From Shimia sagamensis (GTDB lineage: Bacteria > Pseudomonadota > Alphaproteobacteria > Rhodobacterales > Rhodobacteraceae), in contig NZ_FXTY01000001.1 in NCBI RefSeq assembly GCF_900182745.1, positions 496,001-560,000 on the forward strand: a stretch of DNA of 64,000 bases. Direction: 5' to 3'. Of the stretch, positions 35,575-44,363 are shown one piece after another (position 1 is the first letter of the stretch; each line of letters starts with the position of its first letter). The position numbers and the translations under genes were made by a program. The notes below the pieces were generated by a model. That model worked only from the letters and a program-made list of their open reading frames with translations, did no database searches and had not been told where the DNA came from.

Positions 35575-36581
35575 GCCCAGTTCCCCTTGGACATAAGCCC
35601 CAGAATCTCAAGCTGACGCCAATTGATGTATTTTTCGCTCCATTTGCACCACAGCTCAGGACTGTCACGCAACCGCTCGGCATAGGCTTTGTATTCCACG
35701 CTGGCCGAATAATGCTGGTTGCGCTCCAACTCCTCGTCCGCCTTGGCTGTGAACGTATCGAGGAATTTGGCATGCAGCAGCAGGCCGGAAGCTTTCTCGC
35801 CCCCCCATTCATCAAACACCTGGTTCAAGCCGCGCGGCAGCAGCATATGGGTCGAGCTGGCATAGCAATACCGCCGGTTCCACTTCACCAACGGAATTTT
35901 ATTCAAGGCTGGGGCCAGTTCCGGCTCATTGGGGAAAAACACCCGTGACCGTGGGCCACCTTGAATCCACAAATTGCCGTATTGCGGATTTTTGGTCATC
36001 GTATAGTTGCCCGCGTCAAACCAACAGGCAATGTCCATCGGATCCTGACCAGCCTGGTACGGCTGTTCTGTGATTGGCCCCCGGGGATACATATCCAACA
36101 ACATCGCACTAAACGATTTGATCGAACTGGCATCCAGCCAATCCGTCAACGCCCGGATCGGCCGCGTGTCACAAAACGGGTAGATAAAGAACTCATCCGG
36201 ATCGACCACCAAACACCAATGATTGTGGCCATAGCGAAACTGCAGCCAGTTGAGCCAGTCCACGCCAAATTTGGATTTCTTATAGCTCTTGCGCGTGTGC
36301 CACACCGACACATCCGGCTGCTCCATCAGATATTCAAGCGAGCCATCGTCGCTGTCATTATCCACGATCAGAAAATGATTGATGCCCTTGTTGCGGTAGT
36401 AGTCGAGGAAATAGGGCAGTCGAATATGCTCGTTGCGCAATGTCGAGAACGCCAACAGATCAGACGGTTTGATCTGCGCAGTGCGGTCCGCCATGCTGCG
36501 CAACTCGCGTCGCTTTCGGATCGCGCGCACAAGCCGGTGCCGACGTCTGACCCGAAGCCGATATGTTTGAAGCGCGCTCAC
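35571..36581 (-). CDS. Glycosyltransferase family 2-like protein
   Basis: 336-aa transferase of the Glyco_tranf_2_4 type. The nucleotide-sugar fold is visible as AFSTLRNEHIRLPYFLDYYRN, FLIVDNDSDDGS and the metal-binding LVVDPDEFFIYPF. It starts at GTG 36581 and overlaps the GT14 gene downstream by ATGA, so these two and the sulfotransferase are one operon. The basic N-terminus (about 1-30) may bind membrane or a partner. The acceptor is unknown. Confidence 0.82.
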   Translation of the reverse strand: MSALQTYRLRVRRRHRLVRAIRKRRELRSMADRTAQIKPSDLLAFSTLRNEHIRLPYFLDYYRNKGINHFLIVDNDSDDGSLEYLMEQPDVSVWHTRKSYKKSKFGVDWLNWLQFRYGHNHWCLVVDPDEFFIYPFCDTRPIRALTDWLDASSIKSFSAMLLDMYPRGPITEQPYQAGQDPMDIACWFDAGNYTMTKNPQYGNLWIQGGPRSRVFFPNEPELAPALNKIPLVKWNRRYCYASSTHMLLPRGLNQVFDEWGGEKASGLLLHAKFLDTFTAKADEELERNQHYSASVEYKAYAERLRDSPELWCKWSEKYINWRQLEILGLMSKGNWA

Positions 36582-36631
36582 CCCTGTCCCTCAACCTTTC
36601 TTTTTGCGTGAAGGTCCGGTCACAGGGTGTA

Positions 36632-37828
36632 TCACGTGACCCTTAAGACCGTATTGAAATGCGCTTCCCAAGTTTGTGGGGAAAAACGCGGTTTTGATCC
36701 TGCTCCGTTCTTCTGGGCAGTTGCCAGAGACCCGATGATTGTTTCCCATTGATAAACATCTGAAACGCTTGCGTAAATGGGATAATCCCCAAGAATTTCC
36801 CGCAACACAGGCAATGTGTTAGCCACCACAGGCACCCCCATGGCCGCGGCCTCCACCGGAGGCAAACCAAAGCCTTCTGCATGGCTCGGAAACAAAAGCC
36901 CCGCAGCCCCCGCCATGAGGGTTAACAATTCTGCATCATCTAAATCATTAAATTCCAACAGAAAATCACCCCTGAGTGGCGATGATTCGAGGCGTTCAAA
37001 CACTTCAGCGCTTTCCCAGCCACGCCGCCCCGCGACCGCCAACCTGGGAAGCTCCTCTTGCGAAAGTCGCCCGGCCATGTCTTCCCAAAGGTCGATCAGA
37101 AACGGAATGTTTTTGCGTGGCTCAATGGTGCCCAAACACAAAAAATACGGCGCAGGGATTTTTGTCGCACCCCCATTGTTCTCAACTTCGAAAAAATCAA
37201 CCTCCACACCAAGATGCGCAACCTCAACGTGCGGAATCTGTCCCAACGGCGCCATGTGCCGGGCAATATCACAAGCGGACACATGAGAATTGGTCAGGAT
37301 CAAATCGGCATGGGTGGCACAACGCTTTAAAATGGCGTCCAGTTTTTGCACCGACTGCGGGGTTTGGTATTGCGGGTGATCCAACGGGATGGTGTCGTGC
37401 AGAAACACCGTCACTTTGCCGCCGTTCACCGATTTCACCGCCTGCGCCACCCGCTTGGAAAACGTGGTTTGATCCACGTTGAGATAAACAGTGCCGTTTG
37501 GCACATGACGCCGCAGCATCCGCCCCAATCCACGCGGGCGCGTGCGGGCTACAGCCACCTGCCGCGCCATTGTATCCGGCACCCGCCGCGGGCTGTTCAC
37601 GCGATGACGTATCCGAGAAATGAAATCCGGCATGGGCCAACTGCGCCGCCCTTCAAGCGCATCAAGGCATGTTTGCATGCCAGCCTGATCCAGAAGCACA
37701 TACCCCAAGCCTGTGCGCACCAACCCAAAACACGGCACTTTGTCTTTCAGAACCGCCCGCAAATAAGCCACACACACCCGATCCACGCCGGAGGGGCGCC
37801 GCCCCGCAAGGGCCAGCACGCGCGTCAT
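36632..37828 (-). CDS. Glycosyltransferase family 1/4 (GT-B fold)
   Basis: 398-aa transferase. The donor-binding half includes FLCLGTIEPRKNIPFL (about 255-270) and the EX7E-type region HAEGFGLPPVEAAAMGVPVVA, both hallmarks of GT4 enzymes. The start ATG 37828 gives MTRVLALAGRRPSGVDRVC; an upstream frame overlapping galE is rejected. It lies 22 bases after galE. Probably it adds a sugar to a lipid-linked surface glycan intermediate. Confidence 0.85.
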   Translation of the reverse strand: MTRVLALAGRRPSGVDRVCVAYLRAVLKDKVPCFGLVRTGLGYVLLDQAGMQTCLDALEGRRSWPMPDFISRIRHRVNSPRRVPDTMARQVAVARTRPRGLGRMLRRHVPNGTVYLNVDQTTFSKRVAQAVKSVNGGKVTVFLHDTIPLDHPQYQTPQSVQKLDAILKRCATHADLILTNSHVSACDIARHMAPLGQIPHVEVAHLGVEVDFFEVENNGGATKIPAPYFLCLGTIEPRKNIPFLIDLWEDMAGRLSQEELPRLAVAGRRGWESAEVFERLESSPLRGDFLLEFNDLDDAELLTLMAGAAGLLFPSHAEGFGLPPVEAAAMGVPVVANTLPVLREILGDYPIYASVSDVYQWETIIGSLATAQKNGAGSKPRFSPQTWEAHFNTVLRVT

Positions 37829-37850
37829 TTCCAAAAGTCGAGCGGGAGGA

Positions 37851-38834
37851 TTACGTGTTGTAATGCCCGGTCTGATGCCATCTCCATGCATCGGCAATCA
37901 TCAGGTCCATCTTGGAGCGTTTGGGTTCCCACCCTAGCTCTTTCTCCGCCCGTGTCGAGCCAGAGACCAATTTGGTGCAATCCCCCGGACGCCGGTCACC
38001 CTCATTGTAGGGCACCTCTCGATTGGTCACTGCGCGGGAATGGTCAATCACGTCGCGCACGGAAAAGCCTGTCCCGGTGCCCAGGTTAAACACCCGGCTA
38101 CCGTGCCCCTCCAGTAGACGCTGTAACCCCAACACATGCGCATCAACCAAGTCGCAGACATGCACATAGTCGCGAATACATGTGCCATCCGGCGTGTCGT
38201 AATCCGTGCCAAAAATTGTCAGCGCATCACGCTTGCCGTCAATTGCATCCAACATCAGTGGGATCAAATGTGTTTCCGGTTGGTGAAACTCGCCCACCTC
38301 AGCTTCTGGATCAGCCCCGGCCACGTTAAAATAGCGAAAGATCACCGATTGAAGCCCGGATGCACCCTCGAAATCCCGCAACATATCTTCAATGGCACGT
38401 TTGGAAGCACCGTAGGCGTTGATTGGCAACTGCTCAACGCCTTCGTCCAACGTCACGTTGTCATGATCCCCGTAGGTCGCGCATGTTGACGAGAATACAA
38501 AATTCCGCACCCCGGCATCTACTGTCGCCTCAATGAGATTGAGGGACCCCTGCACATTGTTGAACCAGTACTTACCCGGCTCCTTCATGCTTTCGCCTAC
38601 CTGAGACAGCGCCGCAAAGTGCATCACCGCGATCGGATTGTACTGCGCAAAAACCGCATCCAGCCGCGCACGATCCAGCAGATCCCCCTGCTCAAACGGG
38701 CCAAATTTCACGGCGTCCTGCCAACCGGTGCTGAGATTGTCAAAGGTCACTGGCACATAGCCCGCCTTTGCCAAAGCTTTACATGCGTGTGAGCCGATAT
38801 AGCCCGCGCCACCCGTAACGATTACGTGGTTCAC
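37851..38834 (-). CDS. galE: UDP-glucose 4-epimerase (GalE)
   Basis: 327-aa NAD-dependent SDR that interconverts UDP-glucose and UDP-galactose (some also act on the N-acetyl forms). The dinucleotide loop is GGAGYIGSHACKAL, the active-site tyrosine and lysine are in YGASKRAIED, and the serine/threonine region is FSSTCATYGD. TPDGTCIRDYVHVCDL is a GalE signature. GTG 38834 has AAGGA eight bases upstream. It is in series with galU (24 bases away), supplying UDP-Gal to the transferases next to it. Confidence 0.93.
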   Translation of the reverse strand: MNHVIVTGGAGYIGSHACKALAKAGYVPVTFDNLSTGWQDAVKFGPFEQGDLLDRARLDAVFAQYNPIAVMHFAALSQVGESMKEPGKYWFNNVQGSLNLIEATVDAGVRNFVFSSTCATYGDHDNVTLDEGVEQLPINAYGASKRAIEDMLRDFEGASGLQSVIFRYFNVAGADPEAEVGEFHQPETHLIPLMLDAIDGKRDALTIFGTDYDTPDGTCIRDYVHVCDLVDAHVLGLQRLLEGHGSRVFNLGTGTGFSVRDVIDHSRAVTNREVPYNEGDRRPGDCTKLVSGSTRAEKELGWEPKRSKMDLMIADAWRWHQTGHYNT

Positions 38835-38857
38835 AATCGTAGTCCTTTCAGGAGGCC

Positions 38858-39751
38858 TTATTCCGCAGCGCGGCGTGCAACCACCAGCTCTTCCAGATAC
38901 TGGGACAGCTCATCACGCAGATCGTCCCTTTCAAGGGCAAACGCCACCGTGGCCTGCAAGAATCCCGCCTTGGAGCCACAATCATAGCGACGCCCCTGAA
39001 AACGGTAACCAAATACGTTTTGACCTTTGGCAATTTCGGTCGCAATGGCATCGGTCAGCTGGATTTCACCACCCGCGCCTTCACCCTGCCCTTTTAGGTT
39101 GGTGAAGATGTCTGGCGTCAGAATGTAGCGCCCAATCACAGCCAAGTTGGATGGCTCTGTACCTGGCGCAGGTTTCTCAACCATACCTTTGACCGACACC
39201 ATGGCACCCATGTCTTCTTTCACATCCAGCACCCCGTAAGACGACGCTTTCGAGGGTGGCACTTCCATTGCCGCAACCATGCAACCGCCAGTTTCCTGAT
39301 AGGCATCAACCATCTGTTTCAGACAGGACGTTTCTCCCGCAATCACATCATCCGGTAAGATCACCGCAAACGGCTCATCCGCTACCAATCGGCTGGCGCA
39401 AGCCACCGCGTGACCAAGCCCCATGGCTTTGTGTTGGCGAATATAGGCGATGGCACCGCTTTCCATGTTGGTCGCTTCCACAGCTTCCAACAGCTCGGTT
39501 TTTCCCTTTTCACGCAGCGTCTGTTCCAATTGGGGCGCGCAATCAAAGTAGTCCTCAAGCGCACCTTTGCCGCGCGAGGTCACAAAAATGAACTCCTTGA
39601 TGCCTGCTTCACGCGCCTCATCAATCGCATATTGAATGAGCGGACGATCCACCAGCGTCATGATTTCTTTCGGGACTGATTTTGTCGCCGGCAAAAACCG
39701 GGTCCCCAAACCTGCGACAGGAAAAATAGCCTTGGTTACTTTACGCTGCAT
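38858..39751 (-). CDS. galU: UTP-glucose-1-phosphate uridylyltransferase (GalU)
   Basis: 297-aa enzyme making UDP-glucose. The N-terminal AIFPVAGLGTRFLPATKSVPKEI binds UTP, and later motifs are VILPDDVI, VEKPAPGTEPSNLAVIGRYIL and FQGRRYDCGSKAGFLQA. Starting at ATG 39751 matches family length. UDP-glucose feeds galE and, by dehydrogenation, the UDP-glucuronate that the epimerase at 43335 would use. The dehydrogenase is not in this window. Confidence 0.94.
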   Translation of the reverse strand: MQRKVTKAIFPVAGLGTRFLPATKSVPKEIMTLVDRPLIQYAIDEAREAGIKEFIFVTSRGKGALEDYFDCAPQLEQTLREKGKTELLEAVEATNMESGAIAYIRQHKAMGLGHAVACASRLVADEPFAVILPDDVIAGETSCLKQMVDAYQETGGCMVAAMEVPPSKASSYGVLDVKEDMGAMVSVKGMVEKPAPGTEPSNLAVIGRYILTPDIFTNLKGQGEGAGGEIQLTDAIATEIAKGQNVFGYRFQGRRYDCGSKAGFLQATVAFALERDDLRDELSQYLEELVVARRAAE

Positions 39752-39948
39752 AAGTTGCTCTCTCTGGTCACTGCGTCTCGGCGTCACGAACAAGGACACC
39801 TGTCAACAAAATATCATTTGGTTTAAGAATTTTGTACTTCAAATTAGTTTCTGCGATATCACGATTTTCCGCCGTTTTCTATACAATCGGCAGCGTCAGT
39901 CTGAATCGCAATCATAACGTCTTGTAACGCGCAGATTTTCTGATTGCA

Positions 39949-41052
39949 TCAGTTAAAAACATTGGCAATCGCAAACATTGACCCAATCAAAGCAATCACG
40001 GCTTGCGCTGGCTTCACTGCCGATTCACTCGCCACCACAATGTCCGCAGGCTGTACCTGGAAGTTTTTGGCGCCAAACAACTCGTCCGCTTTTGTCAGAT
40101 CAAACTGAAAAATTACATGGTTCGAGGTTGGTCCGGTGCCATCTTGGCGTACCGCCGATTCGGGGTATTGCCGCAGAATAAACAACGCCTGCGGGTTGGC
40201 CCGTGCATCGTTCAAACCACCCAACAGAGAAACCGCCTCCATCGCCGTGATATGTTCCTGGTGGAAATACACCAGTTGCTCTTTTGTGGTCGAGCCGACC
40301 GCAATAAAGTAGCGCTCCTCCTCTTCAACAATGAGCTGATCGCCACCTCGCATGATCACGTTTTTGGCGGGATCTTTCAGCAAGCTGTCCAAAGGAATTT
40401 CATAAGACTTGCCCTGACGCTGCAAGCGCACGAGTGGGTTATTGATGCTTTCGCTCACCCCTCCGGTTTGCGCGATAACCGACAAAATTGAGACGTTGCG
40501 ATCAGACAAGGGCAACCGGTTCGGCGACGCCACGCCAGTCACAACATCGACCGAATTGGACGGGCCCGGCGTGACATCAATCTGCACCTGCGCAGAGGGG
40601 GCAATCGGCGTCATCTGGCTCTGGATTTTCTCTCGTGCCTGATAGGGAGTCAGCCCCGACACCATGATGTCATTCACGTAGGGCACAAAAATCGTGCCCG
40701 CTTCTGTAACCTCTACCGGCCGCAACGGCACAGACCGATCAGCCGGCCCCAACAACAGCGAATTTTCCTGATTGTCCCAAACCGTCAGCGTGACCATATC
40801 GCCGGTCTGGATGATCCGGCTTTTGGCGCCTGGGGTCCGCGCAAACCAATGGTAATGACCATGCCAGCCGGTCTCCGGCCATTTTGCGATTTGCGTGACA
40901 TTCTGACGCGTTACCTCGGTGACCTGGATGTCATCTGGAATTGCGGATTCACCCACAATCTCCGACGCAATCGGTCCCCCGCGAGGCAAAGAGCACGCTG
41001 CTACGGTGAGCATGGCAAAAGCCACAACTGCCTTCAAACCCACTCGCCGCAT
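39949..41052 (-). CDS. Polysaccharide export outer-membrane lipoprotein (Wza/KpsD-like)
   Basis: 367-aa lipoprotein. A lipobox (LTVAAC, cysteine about 20) follows a basic N-terminus. The poly-export domain (RIIQTGDMVTLTVWDNQENSLLL ... EAGTIFVPYVNDIMVSGLTPYQAREKI) and SLBB-like parts (VDVVTGVASPNRLPL ... ILSVIAQTGGV) are clear. A C-terminal hydrophobic helix (about 345-365) would form the outer-membrane ring of a Wza octamer. I chose ATG 41052 because AGGCGA sits six bases before it. It diverges from the FlaA1-like gene across a 380-bp gap. No Wzc-like kinase is nearby. Confidence 0.87.
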   Translation of the reverse strand: MRRVGLKAVVAFAMLTVAACSLPRGGPIASEIVGESAIPDDIQVTEVTRQNVTQIAKWPETGWHGHYHWFARTPGAKSRIIQTGDMVTLTVWDNQENSLLLGPADRSVPLRPVEVTEAGTIFVPYVNDIMVSGLTPYQAREKIQSQMTPIAPSAQVQIDVTPGPSNSVDVVTGVASPNRLPLSDRNVSILSVIAQTGGVSESINNPLVRLQRQGKSYEIPLDSLLKDPAKNVIMRGGDQLIVEEEERYFIAVGSTTKEQLVYFHQEHITAMEAVSLLGGLNDARANPQALFILRQYPESAVRQDGTGPTSNHVIFQFDLTKADELFGAKNFQVQPADIVVASESAVKPAQAVIALIGSMFAIANVFN

Positions 41053-41432
41053 AATTCGCCTCATAAATTTTTCACTCTTTTAGAGCCTGTGCCCGTGCAA
41101 AAACAAGCACCCAGAGTTAACTTTTACCGCCGGTGTGTCTCCAAGGACTCCTACGAAGCCCTCATTGGTGCGTTCTTCTACCCCTGAAGCCCATCCTGAC
41201 CGCCACTTATTTAGGCGCCGGAGATCTAAACGCTGGCAGATGTCGACAGATATGGCAGAAACCAATTCAAATTCTTATCAAACTACATTATAACCAAACA
41301 GCGCCTCAGCGTGACGGCGCGCAAAGACACTTAAGACAAATACTCTTTCGGGAAGAACTCCCACATTTTCGAGCAAAGTCTCAAGACGTATTTTTTGACG
41401 ATCCTATTTGACCCGATTTGTGAGCAAAAATT
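41053..41432. other. Divergent intergenic region of the polysaccharide locus
   Basis: A 380-bp AT-richer region between the Wza-like and FlaA1-like genes. No ORF is convincing. It must hold both promoters, but I cannot place a confident -35/-10 pair. Confidence 0.5.
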
Positions 41433-43328
41433 ATGCTTTTCAAAGTTCTATCTAATCTGACCCATTTTCAGAAAGCCTGTGTGCTGCTGAGTGTTGATCT
41501 GACTGCAATCACGCTCGCGCTCTGTGTGGCATTCTCTAACACAGCCGAATCGACGCAGTGGATGACCGTGGCGTGGTACCTGCCTGCGGTACTTGTCGCT
41601 GGCACATTCGCCCTACACAGTTTTGGCCTGAATCGCGTAAAACTCAACACTTTCGGCATAGACGAAGTTGCCAAAGTGTTCATCGTCGCAGCCGCCCTGT
41701 CGGTAACCGGTTACGTCGTCTCTGAAGCCATTGGACCATCCCATCTTCGCCTTAGCACCATGGTAGAATTTGGCGCATTCTTTGCCTTCCTCTCGGTAGG
41801 TAGCCGATTTCTGATGCTTCGAATTGTTGAGCGCATTTACGCCACGCAGATGCCGCGCAAACAGGTGTTGATATACGGCGCAGGACAAACCGGACAACAG
41901 ATGGCCGCCGCCCTCCAAACCGATCACGAGTTTAAGGCCTTCGGCTTTGTTGACGACGACCCGAACTTGCAAAAACTGACAATCTTGGGCCTCAAAGTTC
42001 ATTCCCCCAAACGCATCGCCTCTATTGTGCGCCGTAACCGCATCGACCGTGTTGTGTTGGCCATGCCCTCCGCCAATCAATCCGTGCGGCTGCGCATCGG
42101 CAAACGCCTGTCTGGCCTGGAATGTGAAGTGCTGGCCATGCCGTCGTTTGCCGACATTGTGCTGCGTGGCGAAGAAGTCACTGCGGCAGCGCCAATCAAA
42201 CTCGACAGCCTACTGGGCCGCGACGCAGTTGAAAGCGAACTACCGCAAACCGAAGGTACCTACCGCGACCACCGCATTCTTGTGACCGGTGCAGGCGGCT
42301 CCATTGGTGGCGAGTTGTGCCGTCAAATCGCGCGCTGTCGACCGCAAAATCTGGTGCTGGTCGATCACAGCGAATACGCGCTCTACCGAATTACAAACGA
42401 GTTGCGGCAGGAATATCCTGGCCTGCGTATGACCGCGGTTTTGGGCAGCATCGAGCATCCTGAGTTGATGCGCGAAACTCTAATGAATCACCAAATCGAG
42501 GTGGTTTTTCACGCAGCGGCTTACAAACACGTCAATATGGTCGAAACCAACGCGTTTGAAGGCGTACGCAACAATGTTATTGGAACCCGCGTGCTGGCCG
42601 AAGAAGCCCGTCTTGCCCGCGTCGACAGGTTCATCTTAGTCTCCACCGACAAGGCCGTACGCCCGCAATCCACGATGGGCAGCACCAAACGCATGGCCGA
42701 ACTGGTGATTCAGGATCTCGCAAAACGCTCTGAGCACACCAAATTTTCCATGGTGCGTTTTGGCAATGTTCTGGGATCTTCCGGCTCGGTAATCCCTCTT
42801 TTTCAGAAGCAAATCCGAGACCTTGGCCCAGTCACCGTGACACACCCCGAGGTCACCCGATACTTCATGACCATCGACGAAGCCGTGCGTCTGGTCCTCC
42901 TGACCGGTACGTTCTCACGCGGTGGTGATGTTTTTGTGCTGGATATGGGTGCACCGGTTTCCATCTACGAAATGGCCCGCAAAATGATCGAGGCTGCAGG
43001 CTACTCAGTCCGGGACGAAGCCAACCCTAGCGGTGACATTCCAATTGCATTCACGGGCTTGCAGGACGGTGAAAAGATGCACGAAGAACTGCTTATCGGC
43101 AGCGACATGCTCACCACGCCACATCCAAAAATCATGCGAGCTCAGGAGAAAATGCTGTCTGAGTTGCAAATTGCCAGCGCCCTTCAGGATCTCCGCCGCG
43201 CCATTGAGACACGCGACGAAGGCTTGCTCACATCAACTTTGCGCTGCTATGTGGAAACCGAAGAAACCGAGGTTGTGGCCGCACCACTGCCCAAGATCCC
43301 GGCGCTCTCTGTAGTGGGCGAATTCTAA
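41433..43328 (+). CDS. Membrane-bound UDP-sugar C6-dehydratase (FlaA1/CapD/WbpM/PglF type)
   Basis: 631-aa enzyme. Four N-terminal transmembrane helices (about 10-130) precede a CoA-binding-like domain (VLIYGAGQTGQQ, about 145-156) and a C-terminal SDR domain with VTGAGGSIGGEL (284-295). The catalytic region is STDKAVRPQSTMGSTKR, with M415 and K419. Long dehydratases of the WbpM/PglF class use Met in place of the usual YxxxK tyrosine. It probably converts UDP-GlcNAc to the 4-keto-6-deoxy form, the first step to bacillosamine or other dideoxy sugars. It ends six bases from the convergent epimerase gene. Confidence 0.9.
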   Translation: MLFKVLSNLTHFQKACVLLSVDLTAITLALCVAFSNTAESTQWMTVAWYLPAVLVAGTFALHSFGLNRVKLNTFGIDEVAKVFIVAAALSVTGYVVSEAIGPSHLRLSTMVEFGAFFAFLSVGSRFLMLRIVERIYATQMPRKQVLIYGAGQTGQQMAAALQTDHEFKAFGFVDDDPNLQKLTILGLKVHSPKRIASIVRRNRIDRVVLAMPSANQSVRLRIGKRLSGLECEVLAMPSFADIVLRGEEVTAAAPIKLDSLLGRDAVESELPQTEGTYRDHRILVTGAGGSIGGELCRQIARCRPQNLVLVDHSEYALYRITNELRQEYPGLRMTAVLGSIEHPELMRETLMNHQIEVVFHAAAYKHVNMVETNAFEGVRNNVIGTRVLAEEARLARVDRFILVSTDKAVRPQSTMGSTKRMAELVIQDLAKRSEHTKFSMVRFGNVLGSSGSVIPLFQKQIRDLGPVTVTHPEVTRYFMTIDEAVRLVLLTGTFSRGGDVFVLDMGAPVSIYEMARKMIEAAGYSVRDEANPSGDIPIAFTGLQDGEKMHEELLIGSDMLTTPHPKIMRAQEKMLSELQIASALQDLRRAIETRDEGLLTSTLRCYVETEETEVVAAPLPKIPALSVVGEF

Positions 43329-43334
43329 CGAACG

Positions 43335-44363
43335 TCACTCCGCGTAATACTCGCGATACCACGCCACAAATTTTGCCACGCCCTCTTCCACGGGTGTTTG
43401 TGGGATGGTGCCAGTCAACTGTTCCAGCAGCCGCGCATCCGCCCAGGTCGCCGGCACATCACCGGGCTGCATATCCATGAAGTTCTTCTTGGCCTCTTGG
43501 CCCAGCGCGGCTTCAATGGCCTTGATATACGTCATCAACTGTACCGGTTGGCCATTGCCGATATTCACCACGCGCCACGGCGCTACGGCACTCAAACTAT
43601 CACCGGCCTGCGCCACGTCACGCGCCCCCACCGCTTCTGGTACGGCCTCAATCAGGTTCACAATCCCGGTGACCAGGTCGTCAATGTAGGTGAAATCCCG
43701 GCTCATATCTCCGTGATTGTAAATGTCGATTGCGCTGCCTTCCAAGATCGCCTTGGTGAATTTGAACAGTGCCATATCCGGCCGCCCCCACGGCCCATAG
43801 ACGGTGAAGAACCGGAACATCGTGGTTGGTAGGTGATAAAGATGCGCGTAGGAGTGCGCCATCACCTCATTGGCCTTTTTGGTGGCCGCATAGAACGACA
43901 TCTGACTGTCAGCCTTATGAGTCTCCGCATAAGGCATCTCGGTGTTAGCGCCATAGGCTGAGCTGGTCGAGGCCAGTAGCATATGCTGTGGCGGATGGGC
44001 CCGCGCGGCTTCGAGCAACTCAAACGTGCCAACAAGGTTGGCTTCCACATAGGAGCGCGGCGCATCAATTGAGTAACGCACACCAGCTTGTGCCGCGAGA
44101 TGGATCACAACGTCTGGCTGATGCTCAGCAAACAGCCCCATCAAAACGCCCTCACCTTCAAGCCGATCTACCACGGCGGTGAACTGCCCACTCTGCTTCA
44201 GGATCGCATGCCGCCGCTCTTTGAGCGTCACGTCATAGTAGTCCGTCATCGCGTCCAGCCCGATGACTTTCCAGCCTTCCTGCAACAGGCGCTCTGCGGT
44301 GTGAAAGCCAATAAACCCGGCGGTGCCTGTCACCAAAGCGGTGCGGTGTTGGTCCTGCGTCAT
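43335..44363 (-). CDS. UDP-glucuronate 4-epimerase-like NAD-dependent epimerase
   Basis: 342-aa SDR. GTAGFIGFHTAERLLQEGWKV binds NAD, and GLDAMTDYYDVTLKERR is the stretch typical of UDP-GlcA 4-epimerases. LASTSSAYGAN and YAATKKANEVMAH hold the Ser, Tyr and Lys, and RFFTVYGPWGRPDMALFKFTKAI is a further signature. It would supply UDP-galacturonate. ATG 44363 overlaps the stop of the upstream glycosyltransferase as ATGA and has GGAG six bases upstream. It is part of the cysQ-kdsB-GT2-epimerase operon. Confidence 0.9.
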   Translation of the reverse strand: MTQDQHRTALVTGTAGFIGFHTAERLLQEGWKVIGLDAMTDYYDVTLKERRHAILKQSGQFTAVVDRLEGEGVLMGLFAEHQPDVVIHLAAQAGVRYSIDAPRSYVEANLVGTFELLEAARAHPPQHMLLASTSSAYGANTEMPYAETHKADSQMSFYAATKKANEVMAHSYAHLYHLPTTMFRFFTVYGPWGRPDMALFKFTKAILEGSAIDIYNHGDMSRDFTYIDDLVTGIVNLIEAVPEAVGARDVAQAGDSLSAVAPWRVVNIGNGQPVQLMTYIKAIEAALGQEAKKNFMDMQPGDVPATWADARLLEQLTGTIPQTPVEEGVAKFVAWYREYYAE

